A DNA stretch of 64,000 nucleotides, taken from a virus. Positions within the stretch are counted from its first letter, which is position 1; each line of letters begins with the position of its first letter. The translations under genes were made by a program, and so were the position numbers. Shown piece by piece: positions 22,620 through 31,178 of the stretch. The notes under the pieces are model-generated. The model searched no databases, was not told the origin of the DNA, and saw nothing but the letters and a program-made list of their open reading frames with translations. The stretch is from positions 1 through 64,000 of the IMG/VR virus record IMGVR_UViG_3300032220_001032. The stretch is one strand, 5' to 3'.

Positions 22620-25600
22620 TTAAAATGTTCTCTGAATAAAGGCTAATGCATAGTATGGAGGGAGATTTTGATCAGTTCCAGAAGATCCCACTGTTGAAGC
22701 AGATGGTTCTGTGTATACTGGAGATGCTGAAGATGAACTAAAGGAAACACCAGTTACAGCATTAGCTCCCCCACTACTTCTTCCTTGTTGAGATGTGCTA
22801 ACACTACCACTAGTTAAGAATGTTCCAGTCACACTACCACCACTTATAGTGTGTGAGTGAGAAACTACTATGGCATCCTTGGTTCCACCTGTTTTAGTGC
22901 TGGAACCAGTAACAGTAGTTGTAGCAGTGGTAACACCAACAACTGCATCAACAGAAGCACCAATGATAAATCTGTTTCTCAAATCTGGAGTTCCATTTGA
23001 ACCATTACATAATGACCATCCAGTTGGAATACTTGCAATGGTTCCAGACCACATAATGATTCCACCAAGTGGAATGGTTCCATATCCATTAATTGTAGAT
23101 GGAGCAGTAACTGTTACAATTCCTGCAATTTTAACATTTCCACTTACACCTAGATGATCAGTTACATTAACTGTTCCTCCAGCAGAATTTAAATATAAAT
23201 TATCTGCTGCAGTATCTATTGTGGTGGCAGAGGTTAATCCAACTGTAACATTATCAATCTTAGCATCATTTCCAACAATTAAATCATCTCCTATTGAAAC
23301 ACCACCAACAACAACTACTGTTGCAAGTGAAGTATTCACTGCAGGTTGATTATTCTGGAAAGTTGTGATTCCAACAAAAGCAGAATCTGATTCTACAGTA
23401 AGATCCCCAAGTGTTACATTAGCTGTTGATGCATCTATAAGATCATTTACTGTAAGGTTATTAACCTCTAAAGAATCAACAGTTGCTTCTTCTCCCTCAT
23501 TTTCAATTGGTGCACCAACCTCAGTTTGATTACCTGTTACTGCATCAAACTTAGTTTTTCCAATGTAGAATTCTCCATTACTATTCATCCCAGTATATAC
23601 AACAACCCCACCTTGACTGACAAGAGACTGAGATGTTAAAACTTCACTTTCTGTTAATATTCTATCTTGATTGGTTGGCATACCAGTTGAATAGTTTCCT
23701 GGTCCAAATCCAACATATTCAAATGTATGTCCAGAAGCTCTAATAATAGAATTTCTTCTTGTTTCTATAGGAACTGATGTAATTCTCCTAATTGCAGTGC
23801 CATTAGAGTGTTGTTGAACTTTTGTTCCAAAAATTCCTCTTCTTACATAAATTTCACCTCCAGAAACTTTTGTCACCAACATTATTTCTGATCCAATTTG
23901 TATTACATCTCCCTTTTGAAGTCCATACAAGTTTGAAACTAAGAAATTTATTGATGTTGTTGTTATTGTTTGAAGAGTTTTTGATTTAAATCCACTATAA
24001 AGAGCAAAGTGTCTAGAGGCAAGATTTTCATTTTCTTTATCTGTATCTTTTGAAATAGGAGAAAATCCATAAGAATAAACTCTAGTTGCAGATCCAGCAT
24101 CTCCTTTAACTGTAAATGAAGTTATTCCCAATACATTATTAACTGTACAAATTCCAATGGATCCCCCAGTAAGAATTTGATCATCAAAAATTACTTTTGT
24201 GCCAACCTCAAAATGATGTGGTTGTTGTGTGGTAATTGTAGTATTGTTTGTAACTGGACTATATACTGATCCATCAGATGAAGTAGTAAGTTGATATGCA
24301 GGACCACCCCAAGTAATTACACCTTGTTCTGGAGATTCTGGAACACAAGAGTTGTTATAGCAAGTTATTGTGTTGCTGGTAAAACTCTTAATAATGAAAG
24401 TTCCATTATTGCCTTCATTGCCACATCCTAAAATTTGAACAGTATCTGCATCTGTTGCACTAGTATTTGTTGATGCAACAATAAAAGTTGCAGAAGTAGA
24501 AGATCCAGGTATGCCTCTTGCAGTAACAGTGTTTCCAACGACATATCCAGAACCAAAATTAGAAATTATTACATCAGTAACTACATTTCCACTAACAGTA
24601 ACTGTGCAGGTAGCATCAGCACCTGCTCCTCCACATAAAGGAATGTCATAGTAAGTTCCATTGACATAACCTGATCCAGCATTGCTGATAGTTAGTCTGG
24701 AAATTCCACCAAATCCATGATTTGTTGCTGTTGTAATTGTACAAATTCCAACTCCACCAATAGTAGTGTCTTGGTATGTGGTTATTCCAGTAATTGATTT
24801 TGCAACATTTAAATCTTTTAATAAAGATGCTATGGTTTCTTTTGTTGTGCTTTTTTTATTATCATTTAACTCAGTTGTTCCAATATTTTTTCTAGACGCC
24901 TTTGTTATTGCTGCATCTGGATCAGAATTAGGATTATCAGAATCTAAAGATGGATATAATCTTTCAATATTTTGGGAAAACTTGTATGAATCTACATTAA
25001 ATGGAGAAACATTTGGAACATTTTTAAATGCATTGATTGTAGCATGATAGATTCCATCAGTGACTCCCTCTTGATATTGAGAAATTTTTACTACATCATA
25101 AATTTGATAGTCGTTTGATAATTCTGTTTGAGTAAAGTATGGCAAATTGCTTCTATTTGCATCATAAATGGTGTATGGAGGAATTCTATAGTTAGATGTT
25201 TGAGCACAATCTCTAACTGTTAACCAAGATTGTGCAGTAGAAATTCCAACACTAATTGTTCCAGGGTCTCTTGTAATTGTGTAAGTAAATCTAAGTTCAT
25301 TTACTACAGAAGCTACAGTAAATTCTCCATTAAATCCAGATCCTGTTCCCAACCCTACTGGGTTTGGTTCTGCAGAACTCTTTAAATTATAGATTTTTAT
25401 AGGATCTCCAACTTTTAAGTTGTGAGGTTTGCTTGTAATTATGGTTGCTGTTCCTGTATCATACCAAGCATCTATAATTGCTCCCTTGTTTCTGGTAAAA
25501 GATAGTTCATTTGAAGTACCAGAAACTAAATCAGCAGTTTCTGATTGGAAAGTCAAAGAAGAAAGAGAATTTGATGGTCTTTGAATAATAAATCCAGAAG

Positions 25601-27968
25601 TAATATCAGATGCAGATTGTGCTTCTTTTGGTATGACTATTCTTACTCTGTAAGTCTTGTCTTTTGGTGGTCTACTATCAAGTTTTCTCTTGACATATGA
25701 TCCTGGGGCACTAACAAGAGCTAGAGCATTAAAGAATCCTGTAGTGTAAGTTGCTCCAAATCCTACAGTGGTTACTCCAACATACCAGTTTTGATTTGTA
25801 GAATCCCACTGAATTGGGTGTCCAATGTCTCCAGGTTCTTTTTGTGATACTCTACTTACAAAAGATAAATTAGAAAATCCAAGTCCAACTTGATTTTTTA
25901 TGTCTACGATATTAGTGTCACTAGTAGCATCTGCTATATTTTCATATAATTTAATTCCAGTATCTCCAGATAATCTTATGTTATATAATTTATTTGATTC
26001 AATACCATCTGGAAGAACTCCATTTTTAGAAACAATTCTTCCGGATATCCCTGTTGAAATTCCAGAAATATCTGTTCCAGTTGATCCCAAACCAACCAAA
26101 GTAATAATATTAGTTACAGTATCAATTGCTTGAATATTATATTCAACTCCAAAAGTATTAGCAATAGGAGCAGAATATTCTATATTAGCAGCTTTAAAAT
26201 TAATAAATTCACTCTTTGCTGCACCAACAACAAATCCTCTTACATTTGATCTGGGGGGATTTAATAGATCAGTATAGTCTTTAAAGTAAATTTTAGTATT
26301 TTGATTGGATGGTCCTAGAGCTATAGTTTTAGGAGCATCTATTTTTTCATACCTAATTTGATTAACTTTATCATTAATTTCTTTTGGTTGAATTATATGA
26401 GTTATATAAGCATGATTATCTTTTGCTAAAACATCTTTTTTGTATCCACTTGAAAATAAAGATATTTGTCCAAAATTACTGTTTGAGTTTGTAATTGATT
26501 GGTCTCCACCAGTATCAGTAATAAATTGCTTTGCATATCCAATAGCAAAAATTGAGACGCACTGAATAAATGCATTATTTGATGCTTTTATATGGCAAGT
26601 TTCCCAAGAAGGTCTATATCTTGCTCTTGAGGATTGATGTAAAAACTTATCTACACCAAAGTTAGTTTGAAACTTATAAGATCCTGATACCTCATCATAT
26701 TCAGCAAATGCTCTATCATCTTTTTGTAGAGAAATCCCAGTAAACTGGGCAGTAACCATAGACTTAAATCCCTTTGCCTTAGATCCATCTGCATGAATTC
26801 CATTCATACCATATACAGACTTCAAACTCAAGTTGAAGAAATATGGAGAAGCAGATGAAACTGTATCTGAAATTACCTTGACAGTAGCTCCAGTAACACT
26901 TGGGTTTAGTGTTTGACTAGGAACTCCTGATACTAAATATGTAAATTCAGTTGTACTTGTAACTTGAGCAACTATAAAATTGCCATTATATTCTAATTCT
27001 GAAACTGGACCTTCATCTTGAGCAAGACCAGAAACTATAATTGGAGTAAATGGAGATAGATTGTGGGGAGATGCTGTTTGAACAGTAATTACATTAGTCC
27101 CACTTACACCATTTCCAGAAATCGCAGATGTGATAATAATAGAACCAGATCCTAGTTCTCCAACTATTCTGTTTTCATCTACGTTTGGTTGGAAATTAGC
27201 ATATCCATCTAAAATAGATCTATTGGATTGTGCCCCATATCCAAGGCTTAATTTATAATAATAATTGTCTAGATCTGTGTGGGTTGTATCTACATCATTA
27301 TAAAAAATATTGTTAGTATCATCTGCATATTCAAATGCAGTCAATTTGTGGTGAGAATATGTTGGAGTTACAGAGTTTGCAGTATAGTTGCTATAACACT
27401 TTCCTAATGGATCTCCATCAAAAATTGTAAATCCATAAATGTAACAAGCACCTGTTACTTTAAATATGGCAGATGGATCTATATTATCATCTACAGGATC
27501 TGGTACAAATTTTGGTCTGATTTTAGTTTTTCTAAGATCAGAAGCAACAATTGAAGTTCCCTTTGGGACAATAACTCCTCCACTAGCGCTATTATAAATG
27601 TAAAGTTGGTTTGCTGGATCAGTTAAATCAAAATTGCTAGAAATATTAAATTCTGATATTGTTCTTACTGCACCATTAACATCTCTGATAACATTAGATT
27701 CATCTATCCAATATCCAGGTCTATTATCAATAAAGTGAGTTCCTGGTGAAATTAAAATGGTTGTCTGATCAAACAAATCGTTGTTTGTTCCTGGAATATA
27801 TGCAAATCTTGCAGCTTCAAGTAGCGCCCTTTGAATAGTTTTAAATGGTCTTAATCTTGAATTACCTCTATTTTCAATAGAATCAGATGCATCTAATTCA
27901 TTTGGATCAACATAAAGAGTATTACCATTCAAATTTTTCAAAAAGTTCTCTAGTCTCGCTAAAGGCAT
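22620..27968 (-). CDS. Giant baseplate/short-tail-fibre-like protein with tail collar domain (1782 aa)
   Basis: The ATG at 27968 (MPLARLENFLKNLNGNTLYV) is chosen: AGGA lies 8 nt upstream, and the longer frame to 28010 starts upstream of the late promoter. The N-terminal ~500 residues contain a pectate-lyase-like beta-helix ('NSRLRPFKTIQRALLEAARF', 'HADGSKAKGFKSMVTAQF'), homologous to a part of 18099-22580. The C-terminal ~170 residues carry a phage tail collar domain ('GGIIMWSGTIASIPTGWSLC', 'VVSHSHTISGG', 'LPPYYALAFI'), as in T4 gp12. It is probably a gp10/gp12-type baseplate fibre combined in one chain. Confidence 0.75.
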   Translation of the reverse strand: MPLARLENFLKNLNGNTLYVDPNELDASDSIENRGNSRLRPFKTIQRALLEAARFAYIPGTNNDLFDQTTILISPGTHFIDNRPGYWIDESNVIRDVNGAVRTISEFNISSNFDLTDPANQLYIYNSASGGVIVPKGTSIVASDLRKTKIRPKFVPDPVDDNIDPSAIFKVTGACYIYGFTIFDGDPLGKCYSNYTANSVTPTYSHHKLTAFEYADDTNNIFYNDVDTTHTDLDNYYYKLSLGYGAQSNRSILDGYANFQPNVDENRIVGELGSGSIIITSAISGNGVSGTNVITVQTASPHNLSPFTPIIVSGLAQDEGPVSELEYNGNFIVAQVTSTTEFTYLVSGVPSQTLNPSVTGATVKVISDTVSSASPYFFNLSLKSVYGMNGIHADGSKAKGFKSMVTAQFTGISLQKDDRAFAEYDEVSGSYKFQTNFGVDKFLHQSSRARYRPSWETCHIKASNNAFIQCVSIFAIGYAKQFITDTGGDQSITNSNSNFGQISLFSSGYKKDVLAKDNHAYITHIIQPKEINDKVNQIRYEKIDAPKTIALGPSNQNTKIYFKDYTDLLNPPRSNVRGFVVGAAKSEFINFKAANIEYSAPIANTFGVEYNIQAIDTVTNIITLVGLGSTGTDISGISTGISGRIVSKNGVLPDGIESNKLYNIRLSGDTGIKLYENIADATSDTNIVDIKNQVGLGFSNLSFVSRVSQKEPGDIGHPIQWDSTNQNWYVGVTTVGFGATYTTGFFNALALVSAPGSYVKRKLDSRPPKDKTYRVRIVIPKEAQSASDITSGFIIQRPSNSLSSLTFQSETADLVSGTSNELSFTRNKGAIIDAWYDTGTATIITSKPHNLKVGDPIKIYNLKSSAEPNPVGLGTGSGFNGEFTVASVVNELRFTYTITRDPGTISVGISTAQSWLTVRDCAQTSNYRIPPYTIYDANRSNLPYFTQTELSNDYQIYDVVKISQYQEGVTDGIYHATINAFKNVPNVSPFNVDSYKFSQNIERLYPSLDSDNPNSDPDAAITKASRKNIGTTELNDNKKSTTKETIASLLKDLNVAKSITGITTYQDTTIGGVGICTITTATNHGFGGISRLTISNAGSGYVNGTYYDIPLCGGAGADATCTVTVSGNVVTDVIISNFGSGYVVGNTVTARGIPGSSTSATFIVASTNTSATDADTVQILGCGNEGNNGTFIIKSFTSNTITCYNNSCVPESPEQGVITWGGPAYQLTTSSDGSVYSPVTNNTTITTQQPHHFEVGTKVIFDDQILTGGSIGICTVNNVLGITSFTVKGDAGSATRVYSYGFSPISKDTDKENENLASRHFALYSGFKSKTLQTITTTSINFLVSNLYGLQKGDVIQIGSEIMLVTKVSGGEIYVRRGIFGTKVQQHSNGTAIRRITSVPIETRRNSIIRASGHTFEYVGFGPGNYSTGMPTNQDRILTESEVLTSQSLVSQGGVVVYTGMNSNGEFYIGKTKFDAVTGNQTEVGAPIENEGEEATVDSLEVNNLTVNDLIDASTANVTLGDLTVESDSAFVGITTFQNNQPAVNTSLATVVVVGGVSIGDDLIVGNDAKIDNVTVGLTSATTIDTAADNLYLNSAGGTVNVTDHLGVSGNVKIAGIVTVTAPSTINGYGTIPLGGIIMWSGTIASIPTGWSLCNGSNGTPDLRNRFIIGASVDAVVGVTTATTTVTGSSTKTGGTKDAIVVSHSHTISGGSVTGTFLTSGSVSTSQQGRSSGGANAVTGVSFSSSSASPVYTEPSASTVGSSGTDQNLPPYYALAFIQRTF

Positions 27969-28000
27969 TGTGAGTATCCTTGCGTATTTTTCTTCTGACT

Positions 28001-28016
28001 TATTTATCAATAAATA
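28001..28016. promoter_or_regulatory. Divergent late promoters, back to back
   Basis: Minus: GATAAATA (28001-28008). Plus: AATAAATA (28009-28016). The two abut exactly and form a near-palindrome. The minus one serves the 1782-aa gene (ATG 27968), the plus one the 257-aa gene (ATG 28040), each about 23-33 nt away. Confidence 0.6.
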
Positions 28017-28039
28017 CCATTACCAATCTTTTGTAATTT

Positions 28040-28813
28040 ATGGCAATTAGTACAAATACTGAGGCTTTGATATCTCTGTATCAACAAAAAATAACTTCAG
28101 ATACAGAACAAATTGAACAAGTTACATACACTGAAAATGGATTTACCACTCAGTTAGCAGATGGTACTAATTTTAAATTATATGGCATTCAAGAAACTTT
28201 AGATCTCTATAGTTATCCTATTGAAAAACTAGACACTAGAATAGTAGAACTAAACACTCAAATAGTTGGACTTCAAAATACTATTCTAAATGTAGGTCAA
28301 ACTGCAAATAGTTGTGGATGTGGTGGAGCAACAGGATTTACTACAACAGGAACTCCATTTTTTATTGGCATTAACACCACAACAGTAACTGCAGATACTC
28401 TTCCATACAGAGGATATGCATATACATCTCCAAATCCATTTGCTGCAACTAGTGGAACTTTAAATTTATCAAATGTTGGAATTGGAACAGAAGATCTAAC
28501 TGGATCTACATCACTAGGAGTTTATTATGGAAATGTTGGAACTGCTAGAACCACACTACCAGTTTGTCCTGGGGTAACTAACTGCACTGGATATGCCACT
28601 TCTATTACAAATCTAACAAGTCAAATAACCACATTACAATCTACAAGAAATGATTTGATTGCAAAAGTAAATTATTTAAAGAAAGAAAGGATAAGATTTG
28701 AAATTAGGAAATATGGATTTGAGAGACAAAAAGAAGAACTTAATGCTGAATTAAGTGTTAGTAACACAATCATAAGTTTTCTTCAAGATCCTGCAAATGA
28801 AGAATGGTTGTAA
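28040..28813 (+). CDS. Coiled-coil virion structural protein (257 aa)
   Basis: It starts MAISTNTEALISLYQQKITS. N-terminal heptads (KLDTRIVELNTQIVGLQNTI) and C-terminal ones (LTSQITTLQSTRNDLIAKV) flank a Thr/Gly-rich middle with CGCGG. The layout suggests a rod with a beta insert, perhaps a fibre or whisker. It is the only plus-strand gene in this part and has its own late promoter. The family is not recognised. Confidence 0.65.
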   Translation: MAISTNTEALISLYQQKITSDTEQIEQVTYTENGFTTQLADGTNFKLYGIQETLDLYSYPIEKLDTRIVELNTQIVGLQNTILNVGQTANSCGCGGATGFTTTGTPFFIGINTTTVTADTLPYRGYAYTSPNPFAATSGTLNLSNVGIGTEDLTGSTSLGVYYGNVGTARTTLPVCPGVTNCTGYATSITNLTSQITTLQSTRNDLIAKVNYLKKERIRFEIRKYGFERQKEELNAELSVSNTIISFLQDPANEEWL

Positions 28814-28883
28814 AAACCCTACAGAAAATTTTTACCCAGAATTTTTTTTGCCCCTTTTTTGGAATTAAAGGTCAATTTTGAAA

Positions 28884-28968
28884 TAGGAGTGGGGAGACTT
28901 GAACTCCCACGAGCATAATGCTCAACAGATTTTAAGTCTGGTGTGTCTACCGATTCCACCACACTCCC
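28884..28968 (-). tRNA. tRNA-Leu (anticodon TAA)
   Basis: An 85-nt class II tRNA with acceptor GGGAGTG/CACTCCT (one G-T) and discriminator A. The anticodon stem CCAGA/TCTGT encloses loop CTTAAAA, giving anticodon TAA. A long variable arm (GAGCATTATGCTC) is present and the T-loop is TTCAAGT. It is isolated from the other tRNAs and has its own promoter upstream. Confidence 0.93.
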
Positions 28969-28990
28969 ATAAGAGGACTTACCCAGCCTC

Positions 28991-29024
28991 AGAGAATTTG
29001 CAGCATCCACTAATCAAATTCTCT
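28991..29024 (-). other. 10-bp perfect hairpin in the tRNA-Leu leader
   Basis: AGAGAATTTG (28991-29000) and CAAATTCTCT (29015-29024) are perfect inverted arms with a 14-nt loop. It sits in the ~90-nt leader between the promoter and tRNA-Leu. No terminator T-run follows. It may guide processing or be a small RNA. A second GC-rich inverted repeat (AGGCAC/GTGCCT) lies nearby. Confidence 0.5.
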
Positions 29025-29064
29025 TCACAGGCACGGTGCCTCTGCACTTCCTTCACACTTGAGT

Positions 29065-29093
29065 AATATAACAGAAAACAATTGAGATGTCAA
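29065..29093 (-). promoter_or_regulatory. Sigma70-like promoter (TTGACA-17-TATATT)
   Basis: Reading leftward, TTGACA (29093-29088), 17 nt, TATATT (29070-29065). It lies just past the stop of the oxygenase gene at 29100. The target is the leader and tRNA-Leu. Confidence 0.72.
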
Positions 29094-29099
29094 GTCTAT

Positions 29100-29699
29100 T
29101 CAATTCAAGTTGATTCTTTTTCCTTCCTGTCTCTCAGTTATATTAAAATTTAAAACAGCTCTTGAGTTATTCTTAGGTATCCCTGCAGCATGATAGTATC
29201 TTCCATCAAAAATTACAGCTCTGCCTTTTTTAGGAGAAACTCTTTCTACGATTTCTTCCTCAGAAATATCTTTTGTAATATCCTGAGCAAGTTGCTCACA
29301 CATATGGGATGAAATTAAAGTATCTCCATCAGAATCATTTACATAGTATAAAAATACCATATGCGGATGCTGAAAATCCACATGAAACTTATCAACTTTA
29401 AAATTAGATGTTCCTGGAAGTTGTAAAAATGCTCTCCCTGCAAAAAGTTGTTTTATTTCTACATTTGCTTTATCTGCTATTTCATAAACCAAAGGATAAA
29501 AATAATTTAACCATAAATGGTCTGTTGCAATTGGAGAATTCAACCTAATTAAAGAGTGAAAAAACCCACAATTATTAGATTCATTCATACTGGTCATCTT
29601 GGCATTATATTGCCATGTAAATTCAGAAGAATGTAAAAGTCTATCTTCTATAGAATTTTGATATAATTTTCCAATTACATTGTCTATTACTTGAATCAT
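29100..29699 (-). CDS. 2OG-Fe(II) oxygenase superfamily protein (199 aa)
   Basis: A double-stranded beta-helix layout: H106-x-D108 (KFHVDFQHPH), 'VFLYYVNDSDGDTLI', H170 (GRYYHAAG) and R180 (NNSRAVLNFNI). These are the iron and 2-oxoglutarate ligands of the family. It differs from the DUF6445 paralogues and resembles the 2OG oxygenases widely found in cyanophages. The substrate is unknown; phage versions are suspected to act on proteins or on 2OG-linked metabolism. ATGA overlap with the upstream Zn-finger gene. Confidence 0.78.
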   Translation of the reverse strand: MIQVIDNVIGKLYQNSIEDRLLHSSEFTWQYNAKMTSMNESNNCGFFHSLIRLNSPIATDHLWLNYFYPLVYEIADKANVEIKQLFAGRAFLQLPGTSNFKVDKFHVDFQHPHMVFLYYVNDSDGDTLISSHMCEQLAQDITKDISEEEIVERVSPKKGRAVIFDGRYYHAAGIPKNNSRAVLNFNITERQEGKRINLN

Positions 29700-29869
29700 G
29701 CTTCCTCATAAAAAAATTCACCTTTGAGTTCTGCTATTTTTGCAGTAGCAAAACACTCAACACAGGTCCAGAAAGTTTCCCCACTCACCATGTTTTCTCC
29801 ACAAAAATGGGAGGCGCAATCCTCAAGAATGCCATTGAGTTCTGCCAGTTGGTCACGATTGATTTGCAT
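29696..29869 (-). CDS. Small Cys-rich protein (57 aa)
   Basis: ATG at 29869 to TGA at 29696. It starts MQINRDQLAELNGILEDCAS. Cysteines at 18, 23, 36 and 39 (CASHFC, CVEC) and a His could form a zinc site. It ends KGEFFYEEA. It is ATGA-coupled to the 2OG oxygenase. The function is unknown. Confidence 0.6.
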   Translation of the reverse strand: MQINRDQLAELNGILEDCASHFCGENMVSGETFWTCVECFATAKIAELKGEFFYEEA

Positions 29870-29904
29870 GATGGGTACTTCTTGCTTACCCTACCATCAT
29901 AGCA

Positions 29905-30603
29905 TCATGAGCAGCACTCTGCCAACTTAGTGGACAGTTCCTGAACTGTCTGTTTCAGTTCTTCAATTTGAGTTTGTTGTTCTTTAACTGCCTCAACTAA
30001 AACTGCAGTTAAATTTTTATAGTGAACTAACTTTGTCCCTTCTGAATCTTCAGTTACAAGTTGTGGTATGACTGATTCTACTTCTTGAGCTATTAATCCA
30101 ATTTCATGTATTTCAATAATATCAGTTCTATCATACTCAACTCCTCTTAGTTTTAAAACTTTCTCTAAACTATTCTCAAGAGGTTTGATGTTGATTTTGT
30201 TTTTAATATCAGAGGTCAGTTGAACTGGAACTCCACCTTGAGTTACTGTACCAACAATATCTAAGTTGCCAAAAAATTTACCAAGAGGAGATGATGCATT
30301 CCAAGCAGGAGTCCCTTCAAATTTTTTAATAATAGCATCTGCTTTAACTCCAAGGTCTCCTTTTAATCCAAAAGAAGTACTAGCACCAAACTTTAAGTGA
30401 GATCCAAAGGCATTAGATACTCCAAATGCATTGTGTGCGCCAATTTGATTGGTTAATCCATTAAGATTGTTAATGCCTGTAGTTTGTAGTGCAAATGGTT
30501 TTGTTGGATCTAAACTTTGCCAGACATCTACAGTAGCAAGAGCAGGAACTAGTGCAGTTCCTGCCTGAATTCCTTCTGTTTCAATAGAGTTTATATATGC
30601 CAT
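29905..30603 (-). CDS. Virion protein with S74-type intramolecular chaperone (232 aa)
   Basis: The N-terminal ~140 residues are beta-rich (SLDPTKPFALQTTGINNLNG). 'SDIKNKINIKPLENSLEKVL' followed by 'YDRTDIIEIHEIGLIAQEVE' is a peptidase S74 domain, with a trailing coiled coil (EQQTQIEELKQTVQELSTKL). S74 domains trimerise beta-helical fibres and then cut themselves off at a Ser-Asp (here SD at about 139). The last two residues are Cys. Role: maturation of a spike or fibre. It lies next to the hub operon, so it may trimerise a baseplate spike. Confidence 0.75.
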   Translation of the reverse strand: MAYINSIETEGIQAGTALVPALATVDVWQSLDPTKPFALQTTGINNLNGLTNQIGAHNAFGVSNAFGSHLKFGASTSFGLKGDLGVKADAIIKKFEGTPAWNASSPLGKFFGNLDIVGTVTQGGVPVQLTSDIKNKINIKPLENSLEKVLKLRGVEYDRTDIIEIHEIGLIAQEVESVIPQLVTEDSEGTKLVHYKNLTAVLVEAVKEQQTQIEELKQTVQELSTKLAECCS

Positions 30604-31178
30604 TATGATCCTCCAAATACCATTGTTTCTATAAGTTTATCTACAAACTCTCCCAAATTAGTTGGGATTAATGCTGATTTTGGTTCTATAATTGTAACTC
30701 CACCAGTGCCTTTCATATAAATTGGACCCTTTGATGCAAGGACTAATTTATTTCTAGCACCAATTGAAATGTTAGCAGCATTCAATCTAATGCTATCTGC
30801 TGCTTCAATAATAATATTTTGTGCAGATCTAAACACAAATGCTTCATCTGCTGCTGAAGATTCAAATCTTATTTCTCTTGCTGCTAAAGTTAAAACTCCA
30901 TTTCCAGCATCAACTCTTAAATTTTTTCCTGCAGAATAAATGTTGAGACCTTCTACTGCATTACTTGTAATGTTATCTGCCTTATCACATGGAAAAGATT
31001 GTATTTCAAATCCACCATCCTTAAAGAGTTTTACATGTCCTCCAGCAGCAGAATGTAATTCTACTTGTCTTACTCTTTCTGTTTTTACATCTTCACCAAT
31101 AAAAAGAGTTCCAGATTGAGGATCACTAACTACAAGTCCAGGTGTTTGTTCTTCTCCTGGTTTTTTGGGAGTTGTCAT
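30603..31178 (-). CDS. gp5-C-like beta-helix baseplate spike protein (191 aa)
   Basis: It starts MTTPKKPGEEQTPGLVVSDP. Repeated short strands ('IIIEAADSIRLNAANISIGA', 'RNKLVLASKGPIYMKGTGGV') build a trimeric beta-helix like the C-terminal needle of T4 gp5 or VgrG. It overlaps the OB-fold hub gene downstream of it in genome order by 4 nt. Together the two would make the central spike that in T4 is one gp5 chain. It lacks any lysozyme domain. Confidence 0.65.
   Translation of the reverse strand: MTTPKKPGEEQTPGLVVSDPQSGTLFIGEDVKTERVRQVELHSAAGGHVKLFKDGGFEIQSFPCDKADNITSNAVEGLNIYSAGKNLRVDAGNGVLTLAAREIRFESSAADEAFVFRSAQNIIIEAADSIRLNAANISIGARNKLVLASKGPIYMKGTGGVTIIEPKSALIPTNLGEFVDKLIETMVFGGS

Noticed and set aside
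27969-28010. Upstream extension of the 1782-aa gene
   Set aside because: It would start with TTG upstream of the late promoter. ATG 27968 has a ribosome site at proper distance.
28814-28883. Possible plus-strand terminator (GTAAAAA/TTTTTAC with T-runs)
   Set aside because: The stem is only A-T pairs over 7 bp; too weak to call a terminator, though the T-runs are notable.
28819-29010. 63-aa ORF on the minus strand
   Set aside because: It runs through the tRNA-Leu gene and its leader.
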